In this document: positions 52,422-63,009 of the stretch, piece after piece | Numbering within the stretch: the stretch's first letter is position 1 | Layout: each line of letters begins with the position of its first letter | DNA from: Climacteris rufus | Taxonomy: Eukaryota > Chordata > Aves > Passeriformes > Climacteridae | Assembly (NCBI GenBank): GCA_013398175.1 | Contig: VZRZ01006498.1 | Location: 261,081-325,080, forward strand | Direction: 5' to 3' | DNA: 64,000 nucleotides | The notes under the pieces: model-generated | Seen by the model: only the letters and a program-made list of their open reading frames with translations | Told to the model about the DNA's origin: nothing | The model's database searches: none | Translations under genes and position numbers: made by a program

Positions 52422-52979
52422 TACCACGGGTAGAAAGCATGAGTAACTCGGAGCCTTTAGCAGCGGTCTCATGTCCTGAAGAAAGCGACTTCGGCTTCAT
52501 CCAGCCTCTGATTGAACAGAGTCAAGCCCAGCATCAGAGCTCCCGCGAGTTTAGGCTTAGTTCACACACAGCAGTTTAATTTAAGCAGGGAAGTAAAGAG
52601 ATAAGAAAGGGTCCTTTTCCGCTTACTGCCAGCAGGGTTTTATTACTGGAGCATGGAGTGCAGTAAAAGACAGCCAAAATGGAGGTCAGGGGCGTGTTAT
52701 AGGACGGAGGCGAGGGAAGGGCAGTCGGGAGAGCCAATCACTGTGGAGGATTACAATGATTGACGGGGTGCCGGCCAGCGGGTCGGCTGTGCGCACCGGC
52801 ACAGGAACCAATGAGCTGTCCTTTGGGGCGGGGACAGCCCCTGCCGCCCTGGCCGGGGAGACCTCATGGCTTGATACTCCCGGCTGCATCGTGCGGGGGG
52901 GGGGAAAGGACCAGCCCCCGCGGTACTGGCACAGCGGGGCCGGGCCGGCTCGTCAGCCATGCCCAGAGGCACCGCAACA
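52422..52979 (-). mobile_element. CpG-rich solo LTR, 558 bp, with perfect 6-bp TSD GATGGA
   Basis: On the minus strand it begins TGTTGCGGTGCCTCTGGGC and ends CCCGTGGTA. GATGGA flanks it exactly (52416-52421 and 52980-52985). It is far more GC- and CpG-rich than the surrounding intron, especially 52690-52979 (U3). Gene-sense promoter parts are visible: two CCAAT-type boxes (52731-52740 and about 52807-52816), a TATA-like CTATAAC at about 52697-52703 and AATAAA at 52643-52638. The open frames it contains are short and overlap one another on both strands, as GC-rich DNA does by chance. No internal region remains. Confidence 0.85.
52638..52816 (-). promoter_or_regulatory. LTR promoter and poly(A) elements in RALYL sense
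   Basis: In minus-strand order there are CATTGGTT (about 52816-52808), TGATTGGCTC (52740-52731), CCTATAACACG (about 52703-52693) and AATAAA (52643-52638). The spacing between TATA and poly(A) signal is about 55 bases, so the LTR R region would be short. Whether it is active cannot be read from sequence. Confidence 0.5.
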
Positions 52980-55900
52980 GATGGAAGTTACTTTCATAAG
53001 GTGTTGAAAGAAAAGGTGGAGATTTCAGGCCAGTTTTCAGTGGATGCTTACCTACAATCCCAGACATGAACGAAATTGGTCGTCTAAATTCCACCTTTAC
53101 TTTAAAGACAATTCAGTTTTAGATAAGGATGAGAATGCTGATAGAAGTTGAGGGACACTTTTTTGCTGTTCAGGCTGTATGTTTAGCAGAGTAAGAGAAT
53201 ATTCTCCATGGCCTGCTTTTCTGCTGATAGATTTACTGTCAAAAGGCAAAATTTTTAAGTTGTTTCTTCAATTAATGTATTAGATATTTGCAGGAAAAAA
53301 GAGGAGGCTGGAAGAGGAGACGTAATTGCAGAGAAATATTTTACATTCATTTCCATAATGCAGTAATGAGGGCAAATAGGTATAGCTAAAAACGACACCA
53401 AAATCCCTTGTTCCAAAATGCCAAACAGTTGAACATAACCTACTGTTTGTATATTTCAATTAGTTTTCATAGTAATTTTGTAACTGTAAGTTAATAAAGG
53501 TTTTGGTGTTTTGTTTTTTTTTTTTATAATGCTGTGTATTTATTCAATTAATAAGAGCAAGATGTAATTTTTCCTGAGTGGGGAAAAAGTATGGAGTTAA
53601 GTTTTTAAAAGTGCAGCAAGGACATGTAGTACTATAAATGGAGTTTTTTTTTCTGCAAAACTGAAAAAATTTTGCAAATCTAATCTGAAGAGGTCCAAGC
53701 AAGACATGTATACATAAAAAAAGCTGATGTACAGTAGTCAGTTTTCCATTACAGTATCTTCCTGCAGGCACTAGGCAGAATTTATTTGCAATATGATTAG
53801 GCTGTATTTTTTCTGTCTCCAGATATGCCCCTCCTCTACTCTCATCCTCTCTTCCAATAACTATTTTCCCAGTGAAATATATTTTGGCAAACCTGTTGCA
53901 CTTTCTGTGCAACCTGAATTTTTGGCAAAACTTGGGGAAAATATTCAAAGCATATACACAATATGGTAATTAAATCTCGAAGACATTTTCCTGTAGAGGA
54001 TTAGGCAAAGTTTGTGAAGCAGAGAATAACAAAGACCTTGAGATCAATATTCAGACTCTGGGGATCAGCTCGTTTCAGAGCTGTTTATGGCAGCCAGACA
54101 GAAATGAATGATGCAGGCAAAACTAAAACCCAACAATTTTCTGTACAGCTAAGTGCTAAGTATTAGAATTCCTCCTAGTTAAAACTACTTACTGTGGTTG
54201 CAGGCACAGCCTAAGCTTTAAAAAGTGATCCTGGTGCTTTTTAGAAACAAAATAGTAGCTTTTTAAATGTAAAGATACCTGAGTAAATCTGTTTAATGTC
54301 TCTCTGACCTTTCTCCTCCTGTTACAAAAGTATTTTTCTGTCATTTAATGTCCAATTATGTATGTTTCCCATGGGAATGTTTCATAGTAAGGCAATGAAA
54401 ATGTTTCCAGTGGCCTAACCATTTCCCAAGGTATCCTTTAATTGTGTAGACTGACTGGGAAATTCTTGATGTCCATATGGTATTTTTTCTTCCTTAGTGC
54501 AAGAGAAACCTGTTTTAAATTCAGTGTATTCAAGGTACTACTGTAAAACCATACACATGAGATTGATTATCCAATTTGTTAGTAATATTGTATATAAAGA
54601 AGGAGTGTCATTTGACTTGGTTTTACAACTGCAGCAGACTGTCACTGACAGGTGTAGGAATAAATGATGGGTTTAGTGATTCCACAGCATTTCACTGAAC
54701 AGCAGGTTAAATTAAAACTGTAGTGGTAGCACCAGAGCTGAAAGACTAACTATTTAAGATTACAAAAACAGATCTCTGAAAGTTTATGTACTCTTCAAAG
54801 AAGATGTCTTAGAAGCACTGAATGAATCACAAAAGTGTGGTTCACAAGAGATTAATCAAGTACAGTGCGACGATGTCAGAGTTCATGTAAAAAAAAATCT
54901 AGAAAATTGCATCAAATGCTTTCCTCTCCACTTTTCAAACTGTCAGAAGGCTTAAATTAAATTTTTGTTCTCATTTACATTAATTTCACTGATATAATTT
55001 AATTATTTTGGATTGAACAACTCAAGGTTTAAAGCAGGAAAATGGAGATGTGAAAGAGACAGAACTGTCAGTGTCCTGAGTATATCTTGTGAAGACAAGA
55101 CATACTGATTGGTTTTCCAACAGTGAAGTTACAACATAAATTAAGATACCCGATACTGTGGATCTATGGAAGCGTTCTTGTACTCCTGATCTACTGTGCA
55201 ATAATTTCCATGGTAGATGGATATAGGAAGTGCATCTTATAAAAAGGAGATTCCTCTACAACTGAGCACAGAAGCAGATTCAATTCCAGTCTGGTCAGAA
55301 ATGAGTGGAAAAGGCAGTTGTGCATCACACAACCAGCTGTGTATCCTCCAGACCAGTGCTAACTATGTTGACTACATTTTCCTTGATTTCTGAAAAATCT
55401 TCCTAATACTTCAGTGCTCTGGTAGAGCTTGTGTTCATTGATCTTCTACACACAGTAAAGAAAACTAGATTTATTTCATGTAAGGGAAAGAAACATCACA
55501 AACCGAGGGAATTCCCAGAATATCAGTTGAAAGGCTTTTTGATTTACAGAAGAATATTCAACTGTCACTGCTGTGAATTACCTCAATGTAAATCCAGAAT
55601 AAAGCTGTTGAAATCAAGCAATCATATTTGTTACTCTTAAACATGTCTGGATTTTTTCTTTATATTAATTCTCATGAAGTAAAGAGGGTTTTTGTCCCAG
55701 ATGACTCACCTGAGTGTAGTATGTGACAAAAGAGCCTGGTGGCTTATGATACTGGTATTGCAGTTTCCCTATACACTGTTTGACGTATGAAAGACCTATT
55801 TTGGCACAATACTGCTATATAAGCCACAATGAAGACCTTCAGTTTTGTTTCAATAACTTCACTATCTCTGAAACTATAGGTTCCATTTCCATCCCACAAC

Positions 55901-56244
55901 CTTTTGTACATCAAGAAGGGATAGGTCTGCAGTATGGATTAGATTATTTGAGAAATGTTTCAGTTTTCCTCCTTTGTATATTGATCTTAATTTCTGTGAA
56001 GGTGTTAGCTATTTTCAAGTAGTTCAGAAAAAAAAAGTTGATGGGCAAAAAAGCATTCTGAAAATTGGCAATTTTTCATTTTGACTATTTGTTGTTCTTA
56101 GTGTGCCTGAAAACCTCTCTTTACTTTCTGTCCCTTGATTTAGATGCCAAGAGAATAAACAAGGCCATATCTAGTAGGTACTTTCCAGTAAATAAATACT
56201 TCTGGTAAAAGGCATCCAGAGTGGTGGTTGCAAAGAAACCGTAC

Positions 56245-56863
56245 GTGAGTCAGCAGTGTCTACTCAGAGCCCACAAAGCCAACCCTATTCTGGGATTCAT
56301 CAAAAGAAACATGACCATCAGGTTAGGGAGTTGATTCTCTCCCTCTATTCTGCTCTCATGAGACCCCACCTGGAGCATTGCATCCAACTCTGTTGTTCCC
56401 AACAAAAGAAGGATGTGGAACTGTTGGAGAAAATCCAGAGGAGGGCCATCATGATGATCACACGGCTGGAGCACTGCTCCTACGACGGCAGGATGAGAGA
56501 GTTGGGGCTGTTGAACCTGAAGAAGAAAAGACTCTGGGGAGATCTCATAGCAGCCTTCCAGTACCTAAAGGGGCCCACAAGAAGGCTGGAGAATTTTGGC
56601 AAAGGCATGTAGTGACAGGACAAAAGGGAATGGCTTTAAATTGCAAAAGGGTAGATTTAGATTAGATATTAGGAAGGAATTTGCTGTGAGGATGGTGAGA
56701 CACTGGAACTGATTGCCCAGAGAAGCTGTGGATGCTTCGTCTCTACAAGTGTTCAAGGCCAGATTGTATGGGACTTTGAGCAATCTGGTCTAGTATGTGG
56801 CACTAGTTGGAAATAGATGATTTTTAAGGTCCATTCAAACCCAAACCATTCTATGATTCCATG
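56245..56863 (+). mobile_element. 5'-truncated CR1 LINE, about 0.62 kb
   Basis: Sense CR1 blocks include GACCCCACCTGGAGCATTGC, AGAAAATCCAGAGGAGGGCC, AGAAGCTGTGGATGCTTCG, AGTGTTCAAGGCCAGATTGT and the end CCAAACCATTCTATGATTCC. A roughly 118-codon open frame on its plus strand follows CR1 sequence downstream of the reverse-transcriptase domain and is not a host gene. Confidence 0.93.
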
Positions 56864-57071
56864 AAAATTTAAAACAGTTGGGACTTTTAAGTACTTTCTA
56901 GTGTGTATCTAGGTTATCAAAAGGTTATCAAAATGTTTGATAAAAGTAGCTGGCTACAGGACAGCAGCTTCTTCAACCTCCCAACCTTAGCTCTGAGAGT
57001 AAGGACTACAGGATTCAAGCCTGTAGAGCTCAGAAAAGTTTGTTTGGTTTCAGATTTGTCTTTTGTTTTCC

Positions 57072-57092
57072 TTTTTTTTTTTTTTTTTTTTT
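57072..57092. repeat. Poly(T) run, 21 T
   Basis: It is a pure homopolymer in the intron with no recognisable retrocopy next to it. Confidence 0.95.
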
Positions 57093-57647
57093 CTATGGAG
57101 GATTAGAGGCAACAGAATAGAAAAAATATCTCTATATTTGCTGGAAATTGGTTTATACTTTTCAAATTAAAGAAATGCTTTGGCATTAGCTACAGAGTCA
57201 TGACCATAACAATGTCAACTGTCAGTTGTTGGTCATGCATGACAGGTTCACTCTATTATTTCTACGTCACATTTGATGCTTATTCTCCAGCTTTTAATTG
57301 CACTCTAATACGTTGTGAAGGATTTAATTTTATTGAGGAAAGCTGATCCTTAAATGATTTCAGAACCAAAGCTGAAGGCTTTAGAAATGAAAGAAGTTGA
57401 AAGACAGTAATTAAACTGTTAGCATTAAAACCCTTATGCTACTATTGGTGGGGCAGAATGTGACCTAATTACCATTTACTTTTGAGCAACATCATCGGTA
57501 AAATTATTATAAGCTGCTAGACTTGTGCATACACCCTCATTAGAGTGTTCATGGCTGACATTGAAAAAGTTGCACTTTGGCTTGAAAAATGGTGAGAATG
57601 ATAAGAATCTGGCCTGAACCTGAGATAAAAAAATCCCAGAACTCAAT

Positions 57648-57994
57648 TATTACCGCGATGCCTGTTATTTCGGCTTATCCCGGTAATCAGTCGAGACGCA
57701 GAAATAATGAGAGCTGGACTTCGGGCTGTGTTCAGAGCAAGGGCGGAAAAGGGGGGAAACCCCTTTCGTTTAATTCTTATATACACTTTTAGAAATCACA
57801 GATCATTGGAGAAAGTTAACACTTCCGTCTCTAACTATATTGGTTACAAGAAGTGTCCGTCAAAGGGATCTGTGTCCATGGGAAAGGAATGTAAAAAGAT
57901 AATTTTTACAACAACATAGCTATGTTTACAGAAATCGTCCTTGAGACTGTCTAACAGAGAAAACTAGCTATTTTACAGTGAAAAATGGGCAACA
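57648..57994 (-). repeat. 3' LTR of the miniature element (347 bp)
   Basis: It is the left copy. A TATATAAG box is followed by ATTAAA (57774-57769) on the minus strand as the poly(A) signal. It shares the GTCCGTCAAAGGGATCTGTG and CATGGGAAAGGAATG block with the other related LTRs of the window. Confidence 0.93.
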
Positions 57995-58012
57995 TCTCAC
58001 CCTTTTTCATTT
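57995..58012 (-). other. Polypurine tract of the miniature element
   Basis: The minus strand reads AAATGAAAAAGGGTGAGA directly before the 3' LTR start TGTTGCCC. It is purine except for two T, and it sits in the position required for plus-strand priming. Confidence 0.75.
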
Positions 58013-58088
58013 AAAAAAAAAAAAAAAAATGAACGAACGAAGTTCAGACTCTGCTAGTGGAAGGACCATCGAAATGATCCTCCACGTC

Positions 58089-58107
58089 ATCCCCGTACGG
58101 GCCACCA
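58089..58107 (-). other. Primer-binding site matching tRNA-Ile
   Basis: The minus strand reads TGGTGGCCCGTACGGGGAT, two bases after the 5' LTR end. Its complement, ATCCCCGTACGGGCCACCA, equals the 3' end of vertebrate tRNA-Ile (AAT) with the added CCA, as I recall that tRNA. The match is 19 bases and stops at a C/G difference next to it. Confidence 0.85.
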
Positions 58108-58109
58108 GT

Positions 58110-58455
58110 TATTACCGCGATGCCTGTTATTTCGGCTTATCCCGGTAATCAGTCGAGACGCAGAAATAATGAGAGCTGGACTTCGGGCTGTGTTCAGAGC
58201 AAGGGCGGAAAGGGGGGGAAACCCCTTTCGTTTAATTCTTATATACACTTTTTGAAATCACAGATCATTGGAGAAAATTAACACTTCCGTCTCTAACTAT
58301 ATTGGTTACAAGAAGTGTCCGTCAAAGGGATCTGTGTCCATGGGAAAGGAATGCAAAAAGATAATTTTACAACAACATAGCTATGTTTACAGAAATCGTC
58401 CTTGAGACTGTCTAACAGAGAAAACTAGCTATTTTACAGTGAAAAATGGGCAACA
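58110..58455 (-). repeat. 5' LTR of the miniature element (346 bp)
   Basis: It is the right copy. It differs from the left copy at only about five sites: G for A in the G run, T for A in CTTTTTGAAATC, A for G in GAAAATTAAC, C for T in GAATGCAAAA, and one T fewer in ATAATTTTAC. Confidence 0.93.
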
Positions 58456-59699
58456 CTCAATGAATAACTACATAGTGCTTTTGAACTGCAATTCAGGATT
58501 AGAACTAAGCAAAACACTCCCAAACAAAACTGAAACCAAAAGAGCCAAAATCAAGACCCTTGAAATCAACATGAGTTTGGGCCAAACAGAGACAATTGAA
58601 TATGAACATAAATACCTGTGACAAAGTCATGCTTCTTTTCAAATTATGGTGTGTAAAGGCATTATACCAACATAGGTGGAAAGTGGTTTTTAAACAAGGT
58701 CAGATCTCAGACCAAGCTAAATTTGCAGAAAACAGTCTATGATACAATTCATTTTGCTAGTTGAAAGTTTGCCTAGTATCAGGACATATTGTGATTTTAT
58801 TTCAAATGAGGGTTATACCACAGTATGCTAATGCATAGCTGAATGATCCAGTAAAGTGAGATGTGAGTAGTTGTTCCTTAGTATCACACACAAGGCTATC
58901 AAAAGAGCGACACTAAAGACAGTAACTCCTAGCCTGAAGCTCATTGTCCTTTGAAAAATCTTTCACAAATGTGAGAGAGATGTAGGAAAGTTCCAATTTG
59001 CTCTGCATCAACAATGTTTCTCTCTGACGTGCCTCCTTCTGCACTGCCTCCTCTCTCCTGATTTTGCAGTTTGGAAAGCCATTGCATACAGAGACCAGTG
59101 TGGAGCAATAACTTCTGAAGCAAGTCCAGTCACTGATTGCTACTGTGATCATGCAGAAAGGTGTGAAGTGGACTGTCAAGTAAAAGCTCACATAGCAGCA
59201 CTGGTTGTCTTTCTGGGATTTTAAGCACACCTTTCTCTTAAGCATACTTTTCTCTTGTAGCTCAAGTGCAAGTAATGTGTTAAACAGATGGATCAATCTC
59301 AGATTTCATTTCCTGGTGAAAGAGATTAAACTGATTTCAAGGGTGGAATCAGAGGGATGAGACATCAGATCCCCTTCAAAGATTTGTATAGGGCCTAGCA
59401 TGCCTAACTTAATATTAAGAAGAGTTTCAATTGTTACTATCATACAAAGTAGTTAGAGAGACACAGGCAGAAAAGCGAGGAGTAAACACAGGTTGACTGA
59501 TTTGTACTGATTGCATAATAGGGAATTTCAGAATCAAAATATAAAATTCCACAATTATTATCTATTTCAATATATCTTTCAAGGAGAAGATATTGAAATA
59601 AAACTTTTTTTTGTAATGATCTGGAAACTTGTGAAAATAAATAAAGTCTTTCAGATACAACAGCCATAAGAAGGATGAAAAACTGTCTCAATTTTCAGG

Positions 59700-60475
59700 T
59701 GTGTGGTGAGCAGGGAGCTAGGTCTCATGATATGTCTGCACATGCCTGTTTGTAGTGGTGTGCAGGGCTGAGGCCACAGCAGCCAAACCTCGGCATTGGT
59801 GGAACAGGGCTCAGCACACCACCCCTAGAACTCCTGCTCCGGTTAGGGTGACACTTCATGTTCACTGCATGATCCCTTTCAGTTACTGTTTGCATGTTTG
59901 TTACTATTGGTTAGTATGACCCTTACCTAATGTTCTGTATTTGGAGTTATTCTGGACAGTTCACATCTCTTCGGGTTCTTATTGGTTTTATTGTAATACC
60001 TGTACCCCCTTTGGCTGTTTTTACCCATTTTCTTTCCCTTTAAAATCCTGCTGTACCCTCGTGACCTCTGCCTTTGTCCCTGGATTTGCTCTGCTTCGCT
60101 GCACCCCCGCACTGCTGTTCCTGAACCCTCGGACCCTTCCCCCTGCACCTGGAACACAGTCGCGTGCTGCCGCTTCCCGCTGCTCCTGTCTTAACGCCGC
60201 TCCTTGCTGCTTTTCCTCACTGCTTCTCCCAGCAATAAAAGAGCTGCAAATCCATACAAAGGTCCCTCTTGAAGTCTATCCCTGCCAGGCTGAGGCTGGC
60301 CCACATATCAGAGGAGCCGGCAGCCGTAGCTGGAACCCCGCGCTTTGGGGGTATCGCTGCAGCGGCAGCTTCTTCCACTCCCAGCACGCGTGGGGGAAGC
60401 GAGCGCAGCGGAGTGACCTCGGGTCAGCACCCGCCGGCGGTGAACCCCGCGGTGAAACCTGTTAGCCTGACACAG
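59700..60475 (+). mobile_element. LTR-like GC-rich block, plus orientation, ends uncertain
   Basis: ATTGGTT boxes (about 59907 and 59979), a TATA-like CTTTAAAATCC (about 60039), a CT-rich promoter-proximal stretch, AATAAAAGAGCTGC (about 60234-60247) and a GC-rich U5-like tail ending near CCTGTTAGCCTGACACA at about 60474 form the order U3-R-U5. No duplication could be matched, so the left border (possibly TGTGTGGTGAGCAGG near 59700) is inference. The 174-codon frame at 59941-60465 is read through this block and has no recognisable domain. An exapted or unrelated CpG-rich sequence remains possible. Confidence 0.6.
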
Positions 60476-62695
60476 TAAGGTTATTCATGCTGTGTATTCA
60501 CAGAAGCCCATGTAGACTGCTGGGCCAAGATGCTATGTTGATACCTCGGAAACAGAAAATAGGAATACTGCTAACATAGACCTTTTCAAACGCTATTTTC
60601 CATAACTCATGGATCAGTCACTGCTGTTTGGAAAAAAAACCAGCTAATTTGATGCAAATTGTTTTGTTTCACAGTGAGGGTACATGCCCAGCAAATATTG
60701 TCCTTCCTTCCTCCCTCCATCTTCATTGTAAGAAAATATCCCCCTTTTTCTTTCTTTATATTGTCCTTTTCCCTGGACTTTCGTCTCTATCTTGTGTTCC
60801 CAGATCTTTGTTTACTTATTTTTATTCCTGCACTTCCCAAATATTTCAGCCTCCCAAATTTCCTTCAGAAACATTCTCTTGCACATAATCTTCCCTCCTC
60901 TAGAGAACATCCTCACTGTCTGGAACATAGGTGAGACTACATATATTCAGTACTGACGAATTGTTCATCATTAGCCCAACACACAAATTATATGGATATG
61001 TATTGTTTTTCTGGAATGGCTAGTGAAAGGGAAGTCTTGGAAGACAGAAATAATAGACAGTAAAAAAAAAGGGAAAGGGAAAAAAAAAACAGAAGAGAAA
61101 AGGAGTGATCTCATGCTCTTGTCTTTCTCAATTATGAAGAACATTGTTACTGATGTTATTTGGGTCAGAGAGGGGAAAAAAGCATTTATTAAGGTGCATG
61201 TTTGTTGAGTTTGCTGCTAATGAAAGTTAACAGAATTAGAAAAATAATTTTTTTTGGCTACATTCATTAGTCTATTTTCGATGTAATATATATATTTTTG
61301 TGTGTGCGAAAGTGGAAGTAATGTAGAATGAAAAAATCAGGCAAATAGAGAAGCCATAAAATAATTATTTAGATTCCTGATCAATGGAAAAAGTATATAA
61401 TCTGGGATTTTTAAACATTGAGTAATATCACAAAGCCACTGAAAAATTCAGTAACAGCAATGGATCAACATTATTTTTAGTGTGGTTTTGTAGTCACTTC
61501 TTCTGAGAAAGCCTCAAGTAAAAAGCCAGAAATAATAAATTTATAAAACAGCAGTATTCATCCATGTTTCAGTCTTATAATAATGGAAAGTATGCAATTA
61601 TAGAAAAGCTTAAGCCTTGTGGGTTTCGGAAAATTGGAAGAGAAGTGTATCAGTAATACTGCTTAAATTTAAACCATACAGATTTGCAGTGTCTTCCACA
61701 GCTATCCATATATGCTGTCCCAAATCCCTCCTGTGACTACCCTGGAAACCTCAATGACTACAGAGCCTTTGCAGAACCCTGACTTCTGCTTCTTCCTTTC
61801 GGGCTAAACATCACATGTCATCAAAGAGCTGGTTGTTTTAGAGGATATTCTCTGCAGAAGCAGAGACTTACTACTGCCTGCCTAAGTCACAGAGCCCAAG
61901 TGGTTTTAAGCATAAGAAATTACTCCCTGTGTCTAAACAATCAGTTTAAATAATTGTCAAGTGTGTTCAGTCCTTCTGTGCTTTTCATGAAAATAAGTCC
62001 TGAATCCCTGGCCTGAATATGAATGAGAGTTACACAATTATGTTCTGCTTGGTATTTTTATCGATATCATATTAACATAGGAAAATGAATCTAGTATCTC
62101 GTCACTCTTTTGTATTTTCCTTCTGCTGAAGGAAAATAATTTTCTTAGCTATTTCTCTTTGAAATCTGGATAGGAACAGCAGGAACAATGTCTGCTCCTT
62201 CCACTGGTGCTATCTGATGAGGAACAAGAGTGATGGTATTGGTTGTACAGAAGATGCCGTGTGGTTACATTCTGTTTTGTGCCTTATAACCTATTTTTTC
62301 CATTAAAAAATCAACAATAAACCAAACCTCCATATAAAATGACTGTGAAATAAAACAACTTACATATTTTGGAAGTGGATGACTATTATCCTAAGAGAGC
62401 CTGCAAGTACTAGGCTTTTATTTAAACTATCCTACTTCTGCAGAATGAGATCCCTCAAACAAGGGTTTGTTTCCTCTAGATCTTCTGCAAAATGGCCTTG
62501 GGGGAAAGAAAATACTACTAAGCAAGAGGAAGAAATATGGGTGACAAATTCAGGTTATTAGATGTATCTTAGAACAATTCTTCCAGAAGAAAATCAAAGA
62601 ATTTTACTTTTTGTATTTTAGAAGCACTTCCAAGAACATCCAAGAGTCTGAGCCCACCAGAATTCCTCTTTCTCTTGAAGAAGTAAGCACCTATG

Positions 62696-63009
62696 TGTTG
62701 CCCTGAGTTTTGCAGTTCTTTGATGTTTTCATTTTTCTGTAACAGTTTCTCACGCATTCTCTGTAAACACAGCCATGTTTTTCTAACTGTGTTCTATTGT
62801 TTGCATTCCTTTCTCCTGGGCGGAGATAGTTGATGGATATTTCCTTTGACCAGTGTGGTTGAGGGGCGGCCAGTACTCCCTCCAATCCACTGTGGTTTCT
62901 AGGAGGATATATAAAATAAAGTCCAGGGAGTGCTCCCAGTGCTCCCCAGAGTTTTGGCTTTGTCTCTCCAACGCATGTCTGCGTCTTTCTTTCGTGTCCA
63001 AGTGCGACA
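62696..63009 (+). mobile_element. Solo LTR, 314 bp, with 6-bp TSD CCTATG/CCTGTG
   Basis: It begins TGTTGCCCTGAGTTTTGCAG and ends AAGTGCGACA. CCTATG (62690-62695) and CCTGTG (63010-63015) flank it, differing at one base. TATATAAAATAAAG near 62908-62921 combines the TATA box and the AATAAA signal (62915-62920). It is antisense to RALYL and is the sister copy of the gene-sense LTR at 39810-40124. Confidence 0.85.

Larger units (their letters stand above)
57648..58455 (-). mobile_element. Miniature two-LTR retroelement (808 bp) with tRNA-Ile primer site and no coding region
   Basis: The minus strand reads 5' LTR (58455-58110), two bases, primer-binding site (58107-58089), about 60 bases of leader, a T homopolymer (A on the plus strand, 58029-58013), polypurine tract (58012-57995) and 3' LTR (57994-57648). 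CTCAAT flanks the whole unit exactly (57642-57647 and 58456-58461), so it integrated, or was reduced after integrating, as one element. The LTRs start TGTTGCCC and end GGTAATA, and they differ by about four substitutions and one indel. The internal 115 bp can hold no gag or pol, so mobilisation would need proteins from elsewhere. It is intronic and in RALYL sense. Alternatives are a large internal deletion of a once longer provirus, or a TRIM-like family that amplifies in this form. Confidence 0.93.

Noticed and set aside
52686..53094. Several overlapping open frames on both strands
   Set aside because: All fall in or at the edge of the CpG-rich solo LTR, where stop codons are rare. None has a domain.
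56256..56665. 118- and 95-codon plus-strand frames
   Set aside because: They follow the CR1 body between known CR1 blocks and lack an intact reverse transcriptase. They are part of a truncated LINE.
59941..60465. 174-codon open frame on the plus strand
   Set aside because: It runs through the U3-R-U5-like parts of an LTR-like GC-rich block, including the TATA and poly(A) signals. The translation is Pro/Ser/Cys-rich without motifs.
23520..62696. Orientation bias of intronic LTRs relative to RALYL
   Set aside because: I count about four gene-sense and four antisense insertions, so there is no bias to report from this sample.
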